A stretch of DNA of 64,000 nt, from assembly GCF_019880245.1 (NCBI RefSeq), contig NZ_CP082286.1:2498521-2562520 (forward strand), in the 5' to 3' direction. This DNA is from Halobaculum roseum. Lineage in GTDB: Archaea > Halobacteriota > Halobacteria > Halobacteriales > Haloferacaceae. Both the position numbers and the translations under genes were made by a program. This document shows positions 7,163-16,674 of the stretch, one piece after another; position 1 is the first letter of the stretch, and each line of letters begins with the position of its first letter. The notes under the pieces were generated by a model that ran no database searches, was not told the origin of the DNA, and saw nothing but the letters and a program-made list of their open reading frames with translations.

Positions 7163-8520
7163 CAGTCGTCACCCCCCGCGGCTGCGACGCCGTCGCCGCC
7201 GCGGTCGCCGAGCCAGCGCCGCGCCGAGCCGATCCCGTGGTCGCGCGGGTCGTCGTCGTGGCGCATCGCCCACAGGTAGAAGGCCATGATCGGGACGAAG
7301 AAGACCACCGCCACGACGGCGTAGCCCGCGTGGATGTTCGGGACGTAGCCGTACACGAGCGGGTAGACGATCCCGCCGCTCGTGGAGACCCCGCCGACGA
7401 ACCCCGAGGCGGTGCCCGGGCGGTCCTCGAAGAGCACCGGCACGATGGCGAACACGCCGCCGGTGCCGAAGCTGACAGTCACGCCGAAGACGGCGAGCAC
7501 GACCACGGAGACGGGCAGCAGACCAGCCAACCCGGCGGCCGTCAGCGCCAGCATCGCGACCGTGATACAGATCAGCGCCGTCATCAGCCAGTGGACCCGC
7601 GGCGAGTACTCCTGACTCGTCGAGAGGACGGGGTACGGCGTCCACCCCTTGCGCTGCCACAGGTCGGACATGTACCCAGAGAACGGCCGGAACAGCGAGG
7701 CGTTGAACGACTGGACCGCCGCGAACGTCCCCGCAGCTGTCTGGACGGCCGCGACGCCCTCGAAGCCCAGATCCGAGATGGGGCCGGCGAACCCGTCGGC
7801 GTAGTAGGTGGGGAGCCACGAGTTCATCGCGATCTCCAGCCCGAACGACATCGCGTACGCCAGCATCAGCCCGACGGCGGCGTAGCGCGTCCAGACGTAC
7901 AGCGTGTCCCCGAGCGACGTGTTCGCCTTGGCGGTCTCGGCGGTCGCGCGGTCGCGGGCGGCCCGCCCGCGCCACTTGTAGACGACGGCGATCCCGATCG
8001 CCACGAGCCCCAGATGGAGGAACGCCTCCGAGAAGTTCGTCCCGTAGATCCGGGGGAGCAGCAGCGCGCCGACGCCGGCGCCGACGTTGCCCGTCCCGGC
8101 GTACAGCCCCTCGGCGGTGCCGATCTCGTGTTCGTCGAACCACTGGGCGACGTGCTGGATGCCGACGACGAAGGTCGCACCCGCGCTGGCGACGACCATC
8201 CGCTCGACGAACAGCACCTCGAACGCCGAGAGGAACGCCACCTCCGAGGCGTACGCCGACAGCACCGAGACGCCGCCCGTCGCCGCCAGCACGAACGCGA
8301 AGACGTTGTGCGCGCCGAAGCGGTCGGCGGCCCAGCCGGCGAGCACGCGCCCCGGCGGCGACAGCCAGATCGCCGAACTCGCCAGCAGCGCCAGCTGTCC
8401 CGTCGTCAGCCCGTAGAACTGGCCGATGCTGGGCGAGAACGCGGCCGTCGAGAACCACATGAGGAAGGCCCAGAAGAACGCGACCGTCGCCAGGATCAGC
8501 TGCTCGATCTTGTTAGTCAT
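7162..8520 (-). CDS. narK: Nitrate/nitrite MFS transporter (NarK family)
   Basis: 452 residues with about twelve hydrophobic segments. The two glycine-rich nitrate signatures are present: AGTGNVGAGVGALLLPRIYG in the fifth helix region and GGVSTSGGIVYPLVYGYV near the C-terminus. It imports nitrate across the cytoplasmic membrane for assimilation, and corresponds to nasB in the Haloferax mediterranei nas operon. The ATG at 8520 overlaps the end of nasA by 8 nt. A long cytoplasmic loop lies between helices 6 and 7 (RGRAARDRATAETAK). Confidence 0.92.
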   Translation of the reverse strand: MTNKIEQLILATVAFFWAFLMWFSTAAFSPSIGQFYGLTTGQLALLASSAIWLSPPGRVLAGWAADRFGAHNVFAFVLAATGGVSVLSAYASEVAFLSAFEVLFVERMVVASAGATFVVGIQHVAQWFDEHEIGTAEGLYAGTGNVGAGVGALLLPRIYGTNFSEAFLHLGLVAIGIAVVYKWRGRAARDRATAETAKANTSLGDTLYVWTRYAAVGLMLAYAMSFGLEIAMNSWLPTYYADGFAGPISDLGFEGVAAVQTAAGTFAAVQSFNASLFRPFSGYMSDLWQRKGWTPYPVLSTSQEYSPRVHWLMTALICITVAMLALTAAGLAGLLPVSVVVLAVFGVTVSFGTGGVFAIVPVLFEDRPGTASGFVGGVSTSGGIVYPLVYGYVPNIHAGYAVVAVVFFVPIMAFYLWAMRHDDDPRDHGIGSARRWLGDRGGDGVAAAGGDD

Positions 8521-10741
8521 CGCCGATCACCTCCGGGTCGGCCGCGGCGGCGTCGCGCGCGGCGGCGTCGGTCGACTCGCCCGTCCCGGCCGTCGCCGGT
8601 GCCAGCCGCACGGCACACTGCTTCAGGTTCGGCTCGTCCGATTTGGGGTCCGTCTCCGGCAGCGTCAGCTCGTTCGTGCGCGGGTGGTGGATCGGGAGCC
8701 AGACCAGCCCGCGCGGGACCGCGGGGTCGGCCTCCGGCCGCACCGGCACCGCCCCGCGGCGCGAGGCGACCGTCGCGGTCGCGTCGCCCTCGGCGGTATC
8801 GTCGCCGTCGGCGGTCGCATCGCTGTCGACTGTCGCGTCCCCGTCCAGCCCCGCCTTCGCGAGGGTGTCGGGATGGGCCCGCGCGAGCGGCGCGGGGTCG
8901 GTCACGTCCCCGCGCGAGCGGACGCCGGTGTTGTAGCCGTCGGCCTCGCGGGCGGTGGTCAGCGTGAGCGGGTAGTCATCGTCGACCGGCTCCGCCAGCG
9001 CGCCGTCGACGGCCGAGGAGAAGCGCGCGCGACCCGAGGGCGTCTCGAACGCCCAGCCGGCGTCGTCGCTTCCGGGGTCCTCGACCCCGCCTTCGTCGCC
9101 GTCGCCGTCCCCGTTTCCGTCGCCGTCGCGGTAGCGGTAGCCGCCCTCCGAGCGCGCGTCGGGTGCGGGCCACCGCACCGCGCCGGCGTCGTCGAGGCGG
9201 TCGTAGGAGATACCCGAACAGTCGGCCGGGGTGCCCGCCGTCAGCGCGGCGAACTCATGGAAGACCGCCTCGGGTTCGGTCGCGGGGAACAGTCCCGGGG
9301 AGAGCCGCTCCCCGAGCGTCGTGATCGTGTCGAGGTCGGTGCGCACGTCCGGCGGGAGGGCGGTCGCGGACCGCACCCGCGACACCCGCCGCTCCATGTT
9401 CGTCGTCGTCCCCGCGGACTCCCCCCACGTCGCCGCCGGCAACACCACGTCCGCGAGGGCGGTCGTTTCGGTGTGGAATGCGTCCTGCACGACGAGGAAA
9501 GCGTTCGAGAGGCGCTCGCGCACCGCGCCCGCGTCGGGCATCCCCGCGACCGGGTTCGTCGCGACCGCGTACACCGCCTCGACGGGGCCGTCCTCGATGG
9601 CCTCGACGGTTCCGACCGGGCCGGGCCCGGGGTCGTCCGGCAGGCGGTCGACGGGCACGTCCCACGCCTCGGCCAGCAGGCGGCGCTCGACTGGGTCGTC
9701 GAACGGGCGCTGGCCGGGCCACGACCCCTTCGAGGAACAGATCCGCGTCCCCATCGAGTTCGCCTGTCCGGTCAGCGAGAACGGCCCCGTGCCGGGGCCG
9801 AGGTTCCCCGTCGCGAGACAGAGATCGATCAGCGCGGCGGCGGTGTCGGTGCCCTGCACGCTCTGGTTCACGCCCATCCCCCAGTAGATCAGGGTGGGGT
9901 CGGCCAGGGCGGCGGCGAGGTCGTCCACGACCGCGGGGTCGACGCCGGCGGTCGCGGCCGCCGACCCGACCGACGGGAGCGACTCGCGCAGGGACTCGAA
10001 GCCCTCCGTCGCCCCGGCGACGAACCCCTCGTCGACCCCGTCGCGCTCGACGACCCGGGCGAGCACGGCCCGGGCGAGCGCGAGGTCCGTCCCGGGATCG
10101 GGGGCGACGTGCGCGTCGGCGACGCCCGCGGTCTTCGTTTCCACCGGGTCGACGACGATCAGCCGGGCGTCGTCCTCGCGGGCGCGTTGTTCGATCCACC
10201 GGAACATGACCGGATGGGCGACCGCGGGGTTGGCGCCCCAAACCACGTGAGTGACCGCGTCGTCGATGTCGTCGTAGGTGCACGGCGGCGCGTCGCTGCC
10301 GAAGGCGTCGTAGTAGGCGGTCACCGCGCTCGCCATGCACAGCGTCGTGTTGGCGTCGTAGTAGCGCGTGCCGAGGCCGCCGCGCGCGAGCTTCCCGAGC
10401 GCGTAGGCCGCCTCGTTGGTCTGCTGGCCGCTGCCGAGCACGGCGACGCCGTCGGGGTCGTCCGCGGCGGCCGCACGCAGGCCCGCGACCGCGCGGTCCA
10501 GCGCCACGTCCCACGTCGTCGGGTGCAGGTCGCCGTCCTCGCGCACGAGCGGCCGGGTGAGCCACTCGCCGTCGGGGTCTGCCGACTCGCTGATCCCGCG
10601 CTGGCACGCGAGGCCACGGTTCACGGGGTGGGACACGTCGCCGCGGACGGAGTCGACGCCGTAGCCCGCGTCGACCCCGATCTGGAGGTGTCCGCAGCCG
10701 ACCGCACACCGCATGCAGGTCGTCGGGACGGGGTCGGTCAC
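8513..10741 (-). CDS. nasA: Assimilatory nitrate reductase, Mo-bisMGD catalytic subunit
   Basis: 742 residues, molybdopterin oxidoreductase family. The N-terminal [4Fe-4S] ligands are TTCMRCAVGC (Cx2Cx3C) plus LACQRG about 30 residues on; the molybdopterin domains follow (GSGQQTNEA; ANPAVAHP; TGQANSMG) and then a molydopterin dinucleotide-binding domain near the C-terminus. It reduces nitrate to nitrite with ferredoxin as probable donor, since no NAD(P)H or heme domain is fused. A low-complexity Gly/Asp insertion lies around residues 525-550. Start at the ATG at 10741, overlapping the previous small ORF by ATGA. Confidence 0.92.
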   Translation of the reverse strand: MTDPVPTTCMRCAVGCGHLQIGVDAGYGVDSVRGDVSHPVNRGLACQRGISESADPDGEWLTRPLVREDGDLHPTTWDVALDRAVAGLRAAAADDPDGVAVLGSGQQTNEAAYALGKLARGGLGTRYYDANTTLCMASAVTAYYDAFGSDAPPCTYDDIDDAVTHVVWGANPAVAHPVMFRWIEQRAREDDARLIVVDPVETKTAGVADAHVAPDPGTDLALARAVLARVVERDGVDEGFVAGATEGFESLRESLPSVGSAAATAGVDPAVVDDLAAALADPTLIYWGMGVNQSVQGTDTAAALIDLCLATGNLGPGTGPFSLTGQANSMGTRICSSKGSWPGQRPFDDPVERRLLAEAWDVPVDRLPDDPGPGPVGTVEAIEDGPVEAVYAVATNPVAGMPDAGAVRERLSNAFLVVQDAFHTETTALADVVLPAATWGESAGTTTNMERRVSRVRSATALPPDVRTDLDTITTLGERLSPGLFPATEPEAVFHEFAALTAGTPADCSGISYDRLDDAGAVRWPAPDARSEGGYRYRDGDGNGDGDGDEGGVEDPGSDDAGWAFETPSGRARFSSAVDGALAEPVDDDYPLTLTTAREADGYNTGVRSRGDVTDPAPLARAHPDTLAKAGLDGDATVDSDATADGDDTAEGDATATVASRRGAVPVRPEADPAVPRGLVWLPIHHPRTNELTLPETDPKSDEPNLKQCAVRLAPATAGTGESTDAAARDAAAADPEVIGDD

Positions 10742-10932
10742 GGCTCCTCCTCCGTGGTCGCGGTCGTCTGCGCCGACGCGGCCGCCGCGGTCGTCGTCTC
10801 CGCGGGCGCGGCGGTCGTGCCCGCGTCGGCGCCGAACAGCTCCGGCGCCGCGTCCGCGGGCGCGTTCGTGGGCGCTCCACCGTCGCTGCCGGCCGCGTGG
10901 GGGTCGGCCGCCGGCGCGTCGTCCTCAGTCAT
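10738..10932 (-). CDS. Small Ala/Thr-rich acidic protein between nasD and nasA
   Basis: 64 residues of low complexity: acidic N-terminus, an Ala/Thr-rich second half (TTAAAASAQTT), no Cys and no membrane segment. It starts 8 nt inside the end of nasD and stops in an ATGA overlap with nasA, so its frame joins two essential nas genes without a gap. That arrangement is the only support for it; the protein may be disordered, and its main role may be to carry ribosomes from nasD to nasA. No family is recognised. Confidence 0.5.
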   Translation of the reverse strand: MTEDDAPAADPHAAGSDGGAPTNAPADAAPELFGADAGTTAAPAETTTAAAASAQTTATTEEEP

Positions 10933-12691
10933 CGCTCGGGAGGGGTTCGCCGCTGGCGTCCGTCGGGGCGGGGCTCTCGCCGTCCGCGAAGGGGTACCAC
11001 GACTGCTTCGCGTCGGCGAGACAGGGGTCCTCGTAGTCGGTCTCCTCCGGCTCGGCGAGTTCGACCAGCGTCTCGTGGCCGGTGGCGTCGACCCACTCGC
11101 GGAACGACTGCCCCTCGGTGCGCAGCGCGGCGAACGCCTCCACGAGGTTCCGGATCAGCCCCGGTACCTCGTCGGCGGGGACGCGCTGGCGCGTCCACTC
11201 GATGAACGACGGCTCCGGCCCGAGGCCGCCGCCGACGCCCACGTCCATCGCCTCGACCATCTCGCCGTCCTTGCGGGCGCGCATCCCCTGCAGGCCGATG
11301 TCGGCGGTCATCGCCTGCCCGCAGTCGGCGGTACACCCCGAGAAGTGGATCTTCAGTTGTGTCACATCCTGGGGTACCTCCACGTTGCGCCGGAGCCACC
11401 GGAGCATCACGGCCATCCGCGCCTTCGTCTCGGTGAGCGCTAGCGAGCAGAACTCCGTCCCCGTGCAGGCGACGGCGCCGCGGTCGAACAGCGTCGGATC
11501 GGGCGTGTGCGTCTCCAACAGCGGCTCGTCGAGCAGGTCGTCGAGCGCGTGGTCGGGCACGTCCACGATCAGGGGGTTCTGTCGGCGGGTGAGCCGCACC
11601 TCGCCCGAGCCGTACTCGTCGGCCAGATCGGCGAGTTCGATGGCCTCCTCGGCGCCCATGCGGCCGACGGGGACCGACAGGCCGACGTAGTTGCCTCCGT
11701 CCGCCTGCCCGTGGACGCCGACGTGGTCGTGTTTGCCGCGCGCGGGCGACCGCCCCGCGTTGTAGGTGTACTCGTCGCGGAGGTTCGTCCCCGCGTGGGC
11801 CAACTCGACGTCGACGCGCTCGGCGAGCGCCTCGCGGATCGCGTCGGTGCCGTGCTCGTCGACGAAGAAGCGGCCGCGGTTCTTGTTGCGGTTCTCGCGG
11901 TTCCCCTCCTCGTGGTAGTACTCGACGAACGTCCGGACGACCTCGTAAGCGTGCTCGGGCCGGACGAAGACGTCGAGCGACCGGGCGCGACGCGGTTCGC
12001 GGCCGCCGAGGCCGCCGCCCGCGCGGACGTTGAAGCCGCGGATCTCCTCTCCTCCCATCAGTTTCCGCGCGGGCTCCAGCGCTACGTCGTTGATCGCGTC
12101 CTGCGCACAGCCCTCGCGACAGCCCGTCACCGAGATGTTGAACTTCCGGGGCATGTTCGCGAGCGCGTCGTCGTCGCGCAGGTCCGTCTGGATGCGCTCG
12201 AGCAGCGGCCGCGTCTCGACGTACTCGCCGGCGTCCTTCCCGGCGACCGGACAGCCGGTGACGTTGCGCATGGTGTCGCCGCCGGCCGAGCGCGAGGAGA
12301 CGCCCACCGCCTCCAGTTTCTCCCATATCTCCGGGATGTCCTCCAGCTTCAGCCAGTGGAGCTGGATCGACTGGCGCGTCGTGAGGTCGACCCACGCGTC
12401 GCCGAACTCCGGGTTCGAGACGGGCCCGGACGCGTACTCGCGGGCCACCTCGCCGATGGCGCGCAGCTGCCCCGGCTCCAACACGCCCCCGCAGTTGGTC
12501 AGCCGCATCATGAAGTAGCTCTCCTGGCCGCCGCGGTGGTGGAACACCCCCCAGAACTTGAACCGCGAGAACCACTCCTCGCGCTCCTCCTCCGGGATCG
12601 ACTCCCACCCCCGCTCGGCGAACTCCTCGATCTTCTCGCGCACCGCGTCGCCGTACAACTCGTCCTTCCAGCGTTCTTTTTTGTTTGCCAT
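10925..12691 (-). CDS. nasD: Ferredoxin-dependent assimilatory nitrite reductase
   Basis: 588 residues, sulfite/nitrite reductase family with duplicated ferrodoxin-like and siroheme/[4Fe-4S] domains. The cluster and siroheme ligands are CTGTEFC (Cx5C) and, about 40 residues later, CTADC (Cx3C); the N-terminal repeat has the matching TGCREGC. It reduces nitrite to ammonium. The ATG at 12691 (MANKKERWKDE) is chosen over a longer frame because the upstream residues cross the promoter. First gene of the six-gene nas operon; nasA follows through a small ORF. Confidence 0.93.
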   Translation of the reverse strand: MANKKERWKDELYGDAVREKIEEFAERGWESIPEEEREEWFSRFKFWGVFHHRGGQESYFMMRLTNCGGVLEPGQLRAIGEVAREYASGPVSNPEFGDAWVDLTTRQSIQLHWLKLEDIPEIWEKLEAVGVSSRSAGGDTMRNVTGCPVAGKDAGEYVETRPLLERIQTDLRDDDALANMPRKFNISVTGCREGCAQDAINDVALEPARKLMGGEEIRGFNVRAGGGLGGREPRRARSLDVFVRPEHAYEVVRTFVEYYHEEGNRENRNKNRGRFFVDEHGTDAIREALAERVDVELAHAGTNLRDEYTYNAGRSPARGKHDHVGVHGQADGGNYVGLSVPVGRMGAEEAIELADLADEYGSGEVRLTRRQNPLIVDVPDHALDDLLDEPLLETHTPDPTLFDRGAVACTGTEFCSLALTETKARMAVMLRWLRRNVEVPQDVTQLKIHFSGCTADCGQAMTADIGLQGMRARKDGEMVEAMDVGVGGGLGPEPSFIEWTRQRVPADEVPGLIRNLVEAFAALRTEGQSFREWVDATGHETLVELAEPEETDYEDPCLADAKQSWYPFADGESPAPTDASGEPLPSDD

Positions 12692-13059
12692 GGTCGAGTG
12701 CCCGAATAGTCGGGAATCAAGCGCTATCGCGCCCGAACGTATTCGATATACGGATGATTCGAGCACGATCGTCGGTAAAAAGTCCTGTCCTGTACCGTCC
12801 TTAATTACATCCGATGACTTGTGATCCGCCACCGAACGGACGATCAACGATACGTATTACCATGACTAGTCGGTGATGAACATGGATCGTCCAATTCCTG
12901 AGGGAACCGACCGCCGGTTCGCGACCGTCCGTTGGATCCGGCCGCCGTCGACGCCGTCGACGGCACGGACCGCGCCCGTGTGTCCCGGACCCACGACGCT
13001 CAGTGACGCACGGAACCGCGGTACGGAAGGGTTATCAGTACACCTCGTCTCGAACGGGT
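12692..13059. promoter_or_regulatory. Divergent intergenic region: nas operon and second cold-shock gene
   Basis: 368 nt without a credible gene; an 82-codon plus-strand frame overlapping the cold-shock gene is not supported. Next to nasD there is a short inverted repeat at 12701-12714 (CCCGA/TCGGG, 4-nt loop) 10-23 nt before the start, and an AT-rich TATA-like element about 12750-12757 read on the minus strand. A second AT-rich patch lies around 12776-12812 and another at 12850-12860. Nitrogen control of nas genes is likely here but no known operator was identified. Confidence 0.4.
13024..13036 (+). promoter_or_regulatory. BRE/TATA-type promoter of the second cold-shock gene
   Basis: CGGAAGGGTTATC, with TTATC ending 24 nt before the ATG at 13060. 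The same 13-mer occurs at the same spacing before the cold-shock gene at 2123-2317, so both genes appear to share a promoter architecture. Confidence 0.6.
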
Positions 13060-13254
13060 ATGGCGAAAGGGAAGGTCGACTTCTTCAACGACACCGGCGG
13101 CTACGGTTTCATCGCGACTGACGACTCCGACGACGACGTCTTCGTCCACATGGACGACATCGAGGGCGGCGATCTGGAGGAGGGCGAGGAGCTCGAGTTC
13201 GACATCGAGACGGCCGAGAAGGGCCCGCGCGCGACGAACGTTACCCGCCTGTAA
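13060..13254 (+). CDS. cspA: Cold-shock domain protein (CspA family), second copy
   Basis: 64 residues with RNP1 GYGFIA and RNP2 VFVHM, ending ATNVTRL. Single CSD nucleic-acid chaperone. The ATG at 13060 (MAKGKVDFF) is chosen because it matches the family and is preceded at the right distance by the shared promoter element; an upstream in-frame ATG at 13003 would extend the protein through that promoter. The highly acidic middle (DDSDDDVFVHMDDIEGGD) is a halophilic adaptation. Confidence 0.95.
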   Translation: MAKGKVDFFNDTGGYGFIATDDSDDDVFVHMDDIEGGDLEEGEELEFDIETAEKGPRATNVTRL

Positions 13255-13395
13255 GGCACACACTACGAACGACCGCGCTCTCGGGCGCGACCCACGTTTC
13301 GGTTCTTTCACACTCCACAGCAGCGGCTCGCTCGGCGGCTTCGACGCCGGCCATACAGTTATCGCGAGCGACGGCGACGGTGTACGCGACCGACC

Positions 13396-14259
13396 ATGAG
13401 CCGCGAGACACAACGGCGACGCGCACGGACGCTCAGGGACCTGCACACGGACTCGACGGACGGACCGCTCCTGCTCGCGAACGCGTGGGACGCCGCCAGC
13501 GCCGTCGTGTTCGAGCGCCTCGGCGTCGCCGCCGTCGGCACCTCCAGCGCCGGCGTCGCGGCGTCGCTCGGCTACCCCGACGGCGAGCACGTCCCGCGCG
13601 AGGAGATGATCGCGGCGATCGAGCGGATCGCCGGAAACGTCGCCGTCCCCGTCAGCGCCGACATCGAGGCCGGCTACGGCGACACGCCCGAGGCCGTCGC
13701 CGAGACGGTCGCGCGCACGCTCGACGCCGGCGCCGTCGGCGTCAACCTGGAGGACGGCACCGGCGACCCCGAGAACCCGCTGCGGCCGACGGCCGAGCAC
13801 GCCGCCCGGATCCGGGCGGCCCGCGAGGCCGCCGACGACGCGGGGATCCCGGCGGTCGTCAACGGCCGCACGGACGTGTTCTGGGCCGGCGTCGGCGACG
13901 AGGCGGACCGGCTCGACCGCGCGGTCGAGCGCGCGAACGCCTACGTCGACGCCGGGAGCGACTGCGTGTTCGTCCCCGGCGTCGCGGACGCGGAGACGAT
14001 CGATGCGCTCGCAACCCGGATCGACGCGCCGCTGAACGTCCTCGGGGGCCCCGGCGCGCCGTCCGTTCCCGAGCTCGGCGACCTCGGCGTCGCGCGCGTC
14101 AGCGTCGGCTCCGGCCCGATGCGCGCGACCCTCGGGAAGCTGGAGTCGATCGGCGAGGAACTGCTGGAAACCGGGACCTACGAGGGGATGGAGGGCGGGG
14201 TGCCGTACGGCGACCTCGCGGAGTTGCTGTCGGCGGCGCGGGCGCGACGCGAGGAGTAG
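13396..14259 (+). CDS. Isocitrate lyase / PEP mutase superfamily protein
   Basis: 287 residues, alpha/beta barrel of the ICL/PEPM superfamily. Metal-site region SADIEAGYGD and NLEDGTGDPENPL are visible, but the KKCGH-type loop of true isocitrate lyase is absent, so it is not a second aceA. Relatives act as oxaloacetate decarboxylase, methylisocitrate lyase-like or carboxyPEP mutase; which one is not shown here. It stands alone between the cold-shock gene and the oppositely oriented S9 peptidase. Confidence 0.85.
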   Translation: MSRETQRRRARTLRDLHTDSTDGPLLLANAWDAASAVVFERLGVAAVGTSSAGVAASLGYPDGEHVPREEMIAAIERIAGNVAVPVSADIEAGYGDTPEAVAETVARTLDAGAVGVNLEDGTGDPENPLRPTAEHAARIRAAREAADDAGIPAVVNGRTDVFWAGVGDEADRLDRAVERANAYVDAGSDCVFVPGVADAETIDALATRIDAPLNVLGGPGAPSVPELGDLGVARVSVGSGPMRATLGKLESIGEELLETGTYEGMEGGVPYGDLAELLSAARARREE

Positions 14260-14324
14260 GCGGCGGGATCGGCCGGCATCCGGTGTCGCCGCCGTGCGTG
14301 GTTCGTCTCAGTCGCTCGGCTCGC

Positions 14325-16523
14325 TCACTCGTCCGCGTCCGGCTGGTGCGTCTCGAACCACTCCGTCAACTCCTCGATGCGATGGGTCGCCCGCTCGGGC
14401 GTCCCGATGTTGTGGTGCTCGTTCGGGTAGATCACGAGCTTCGCGTCCACCCCCTGCTTGCGCACGCTGACGTACAGCTGCTCGGCCTGCGTCGGCGGAC
14501 ACCGCCAGTCCTCCTCGCCGGCGGTGATCAGGAGGGGCGTGTCGATCTCGTCGACCCGAGTGATCGAGGAGATGTCGCGGTACAGCTCCGGGTTCTCCCA
14601 CGGCATCCCGAACTCCCACTGGTGCCAGTTGTGGTTGTCGTCGGTGCCGAAGTTGCTGTAGAAGTCGTAGATGCCGTGCTCGGGCGCGGCGGCCGCGAAC
14701 ATGTCGGTTCGGGTGACGACGTGCGCGGTCGTGATCCCGCCGTAGCTGAACCCCGTGCAGAACAGCCGGTCGGGGTCGGCGACGCCCTCGTCGACGAGGT
14801 GGTCCATCGCCGCGATCACGTCGTCGGACTCCAACTCGCCGCGCGTCCCCTTCAGCGACTCCGAGAACGCGCGACCGTAGGAGGTTGACCCGCGGTAGTT
14901 CGGCTTCGCGACGACGTACCCCTTGCTCGTCCAGTAGGTCACGTCGAACCGGAAGCCGGGGGCGTCGTAGCTCATCGGCCCGCCGTGGATCGCACAGATC
15001 GCGGGCCGAGGGTCGTCCACGTCGGCGTCGAAGTCGGCGGGGTAGTAGACGACCGCCTCGATCTCCTCGCCGTCATCGGAAGCGTCCGCTTCCGATTGGC
15101 TCTCGGGAGCTTCGCTCCCGCGAACGTCCGCGTTCTCGTAGGCGACGACCTCGCAGTCGGGCAGCGCGTCGGCGCGCTCCTCGAGCCACTCGGCGTTGAG
15201 CGCCGAGAGGCGCTTCGTCGGGCCGCCGGCGTCGTTCTCGCGCAACTCGGCGCCGGGGACGGCGTACACGTCCGGGGGCTGGTCGGCGCCCGTGAGGCCG
15301 AGCGCGACGGTGTCGCCGGCCATGTCGAACGCTACGATCGTGCGGTCGCGACCCTGCCGGGAGAACGCCCGCCGCGGCTCGCCGTCCAGCGGGCACACCG
15401 CGAGGCGGGTCCACGCCTCGTCGGCGATCGGCACGACGACGGTGTCGCCGTCGAGCCAGCGGGGGGCGGCGCCGCGCGCGAGCGTCCGGTCCAACGCGCC
15501 GGAGACGGACCGGAAGTCGGCGTCGGCCTCGTCGGGCGCGACGTACGCCTCGTTGGGCTCGTACCAGTTGTCGTAGTTGCTGCCGTCGAACGCGAGGCGG
15601 TCGCCGTCGGGCGACCACGTCGGCGAGGCACACCGGAGGCTCCCGTCGGTGACGACACGGCGGTCGGAGCCGTCGGGGGCGATGGTACACACGTCGTAGG
15701 CGCCCGAATCGTCGGGGTCGTCGTCGTCGACGCAGGTGGTGAAGGCGATGCGGTCGGTCGGTCCCCAGGCGGGCTGGAGCCCCGCGAGCGGCTCCGCGGA
15801 GCCGGCGCCGTAGGCGTCGTCGAGGCGCTCGAAGTCGGCGGCGTCGGCCCCGTCGGCGTCCACGTCGCCGACGAACAGGTAGGTGGTCACGTCGTCGAGC
15901 CAGCCGGCGCCGTCACGTTTGTGCTGGAGCCGCGTCACCTCGATGGGGCCGCCGTCCTCCCGGCGGTCGAGGTACTCCTCCTCCTCGTCGGTCGGATCGC
16001 GCGCGGCGACGACGAGGCGCTCGCCGTCGGGCGCGAGGTCGAACTCCTTGACGCCGCGCTCGAAAGCGGTCAACTGGCGCGCGTCGCCGCCGAGCGCGAG
16101 ATCGAAGGCCCACACCTGCGGCTTCGGCTTCTCGTCGCCGTTGCCGCCGTTGCCGTCGTCGCCACCGTTTCCGTCGTCACTGTCGTCCCCGTCGGACTCC
16201 GCCTCGTTAGCCTCGTCCGTCCCGTCGTCCCCGTCGTCGTCGCGGCCGCGTTTGCGGTCGAGGTCGTCGTCGCGGGCGGCGAGAAAGGCGAGCGTGTCGC
16301 CGTCTGGTCCCCACGTCGGCGACGAGGCGGAGGACGCGCGGGTGAGTCGGTGCGGGTCGCGACTCCCGTCGGCCGGCGCGACGTACAGGCCGGTCCGGTG
16401 TTCGTCGGCCGTCGGGTCCGACTCCTGTGCGGTGAACGCGACGCGCTCGCCGTCGGGCGAGACCGACACCTCCGAGAGCTGTCGCAGGTCGTAGTACGAC
16501 TCGAGATCGATCCCGTGCTGCAT
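14325..16523 (-). CDS. S9 family peptidase (acylaminoacyl-peptidase / prolyl oligopeptidase type)
   Basis: 732 residues. The N-terminal two-thirds is a TolB/PD40-like beta-propeller with repeated SPDGDRLAF-type blades. The C-terminal alpha/beta-hydrolase domain has nucleophile S593 in GFSYGG, an acid in GEEDWRCPP (about 671) and the His in NEHHNIG (703/704). It has no signal peptide and is probably a cytosolic oligopeptidase. The ATG at 16523 (MQHGIDLESYYDLRQL) is chosen over an upstream start at 16592. A long Asp/Gly/Asn-rich insertion near residues 105-145 is a low-complexity loop between propeller blades. Confidence 0.9.
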   Translation of the reverse strand: MQHGIDLESYYDLRQLSEVSVSPDGERVAFTAQESDPTADEHRTGLYVAPADGSRDPHRLTRASSASSPTWGPDGDTLAFLAARDDDLDRKRGRDDDGDDGTDEANEAESDGDDSDDGNGGDDGNGGNGDEKPKPQVWAFDLALGGDARQLTAFERGVKEFDLAPDGERLVVAARDPTDEEEEYLDRREDGGPIEVTRLQHKRDGAGWLDDVTTYLFVGDVDADGADAADFERLDDAYGAGSAEPLAGLQPAWGPTDRIAFTTCVDDDDPDDSGAYDVCTIAPDGSDRRVVTDGSLRCASPTWSPDGDRLAFDGSNYDNWYEPNEAYVAPDEADADFRSVSGALDRTLARGAAPRWLDGDTVVVPIADEAWTRLAVCPLDGEPRRAFSRQGRDRTIVAFDMAGDTVALGLTGADQPPDVYAVPGAELRENDAGGPTKRLSALNAEWLEERADALPDCEVVAYENADVRGSEAPESQSEADASDDGEEIEAVVYYPADFDADVDDPRPAICAIHGGPMSYDAPGFRFDVTYWTSKGYVVAKPNYRGSTSYGRAFSESLKGTRGELESDDVIAAMDHLVDEGVADPDRLFCTGFSYGGITTAHVVTRTDMFAAAAPEHGIYDFYSNFGTDDNHNWHQWEFGMPWENPELYRDISSITRVDEIDTPLLITAGEEDWRCPPTQAEQLYVSVRKQGVDAKLVIYPNEHHNIGTPERATHRIEELTEWFETHQPDADE

Positions 16524-16674
16524 ACGCGCCGGTGTGGTGAGGACCACTTCACCGTTCGGGAACCGGCCGGGGGCGCGGTCGGCCGGCGCCACGCCGCCGT
16601 CGCCCTCGTCTGCGATGCCGTCGGGGACGCCGGCCGTGACAAGCTACTTGCCGGCAGCGACCCACGGTCCGGAC

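Noticed and set aside
12873-13121. 82-codon ORF before and into the second cold-shock gene
   Set aside because: Overlaps the cold-shock gene in another frame and contains its promoter; composition is not protein-like for this organism.
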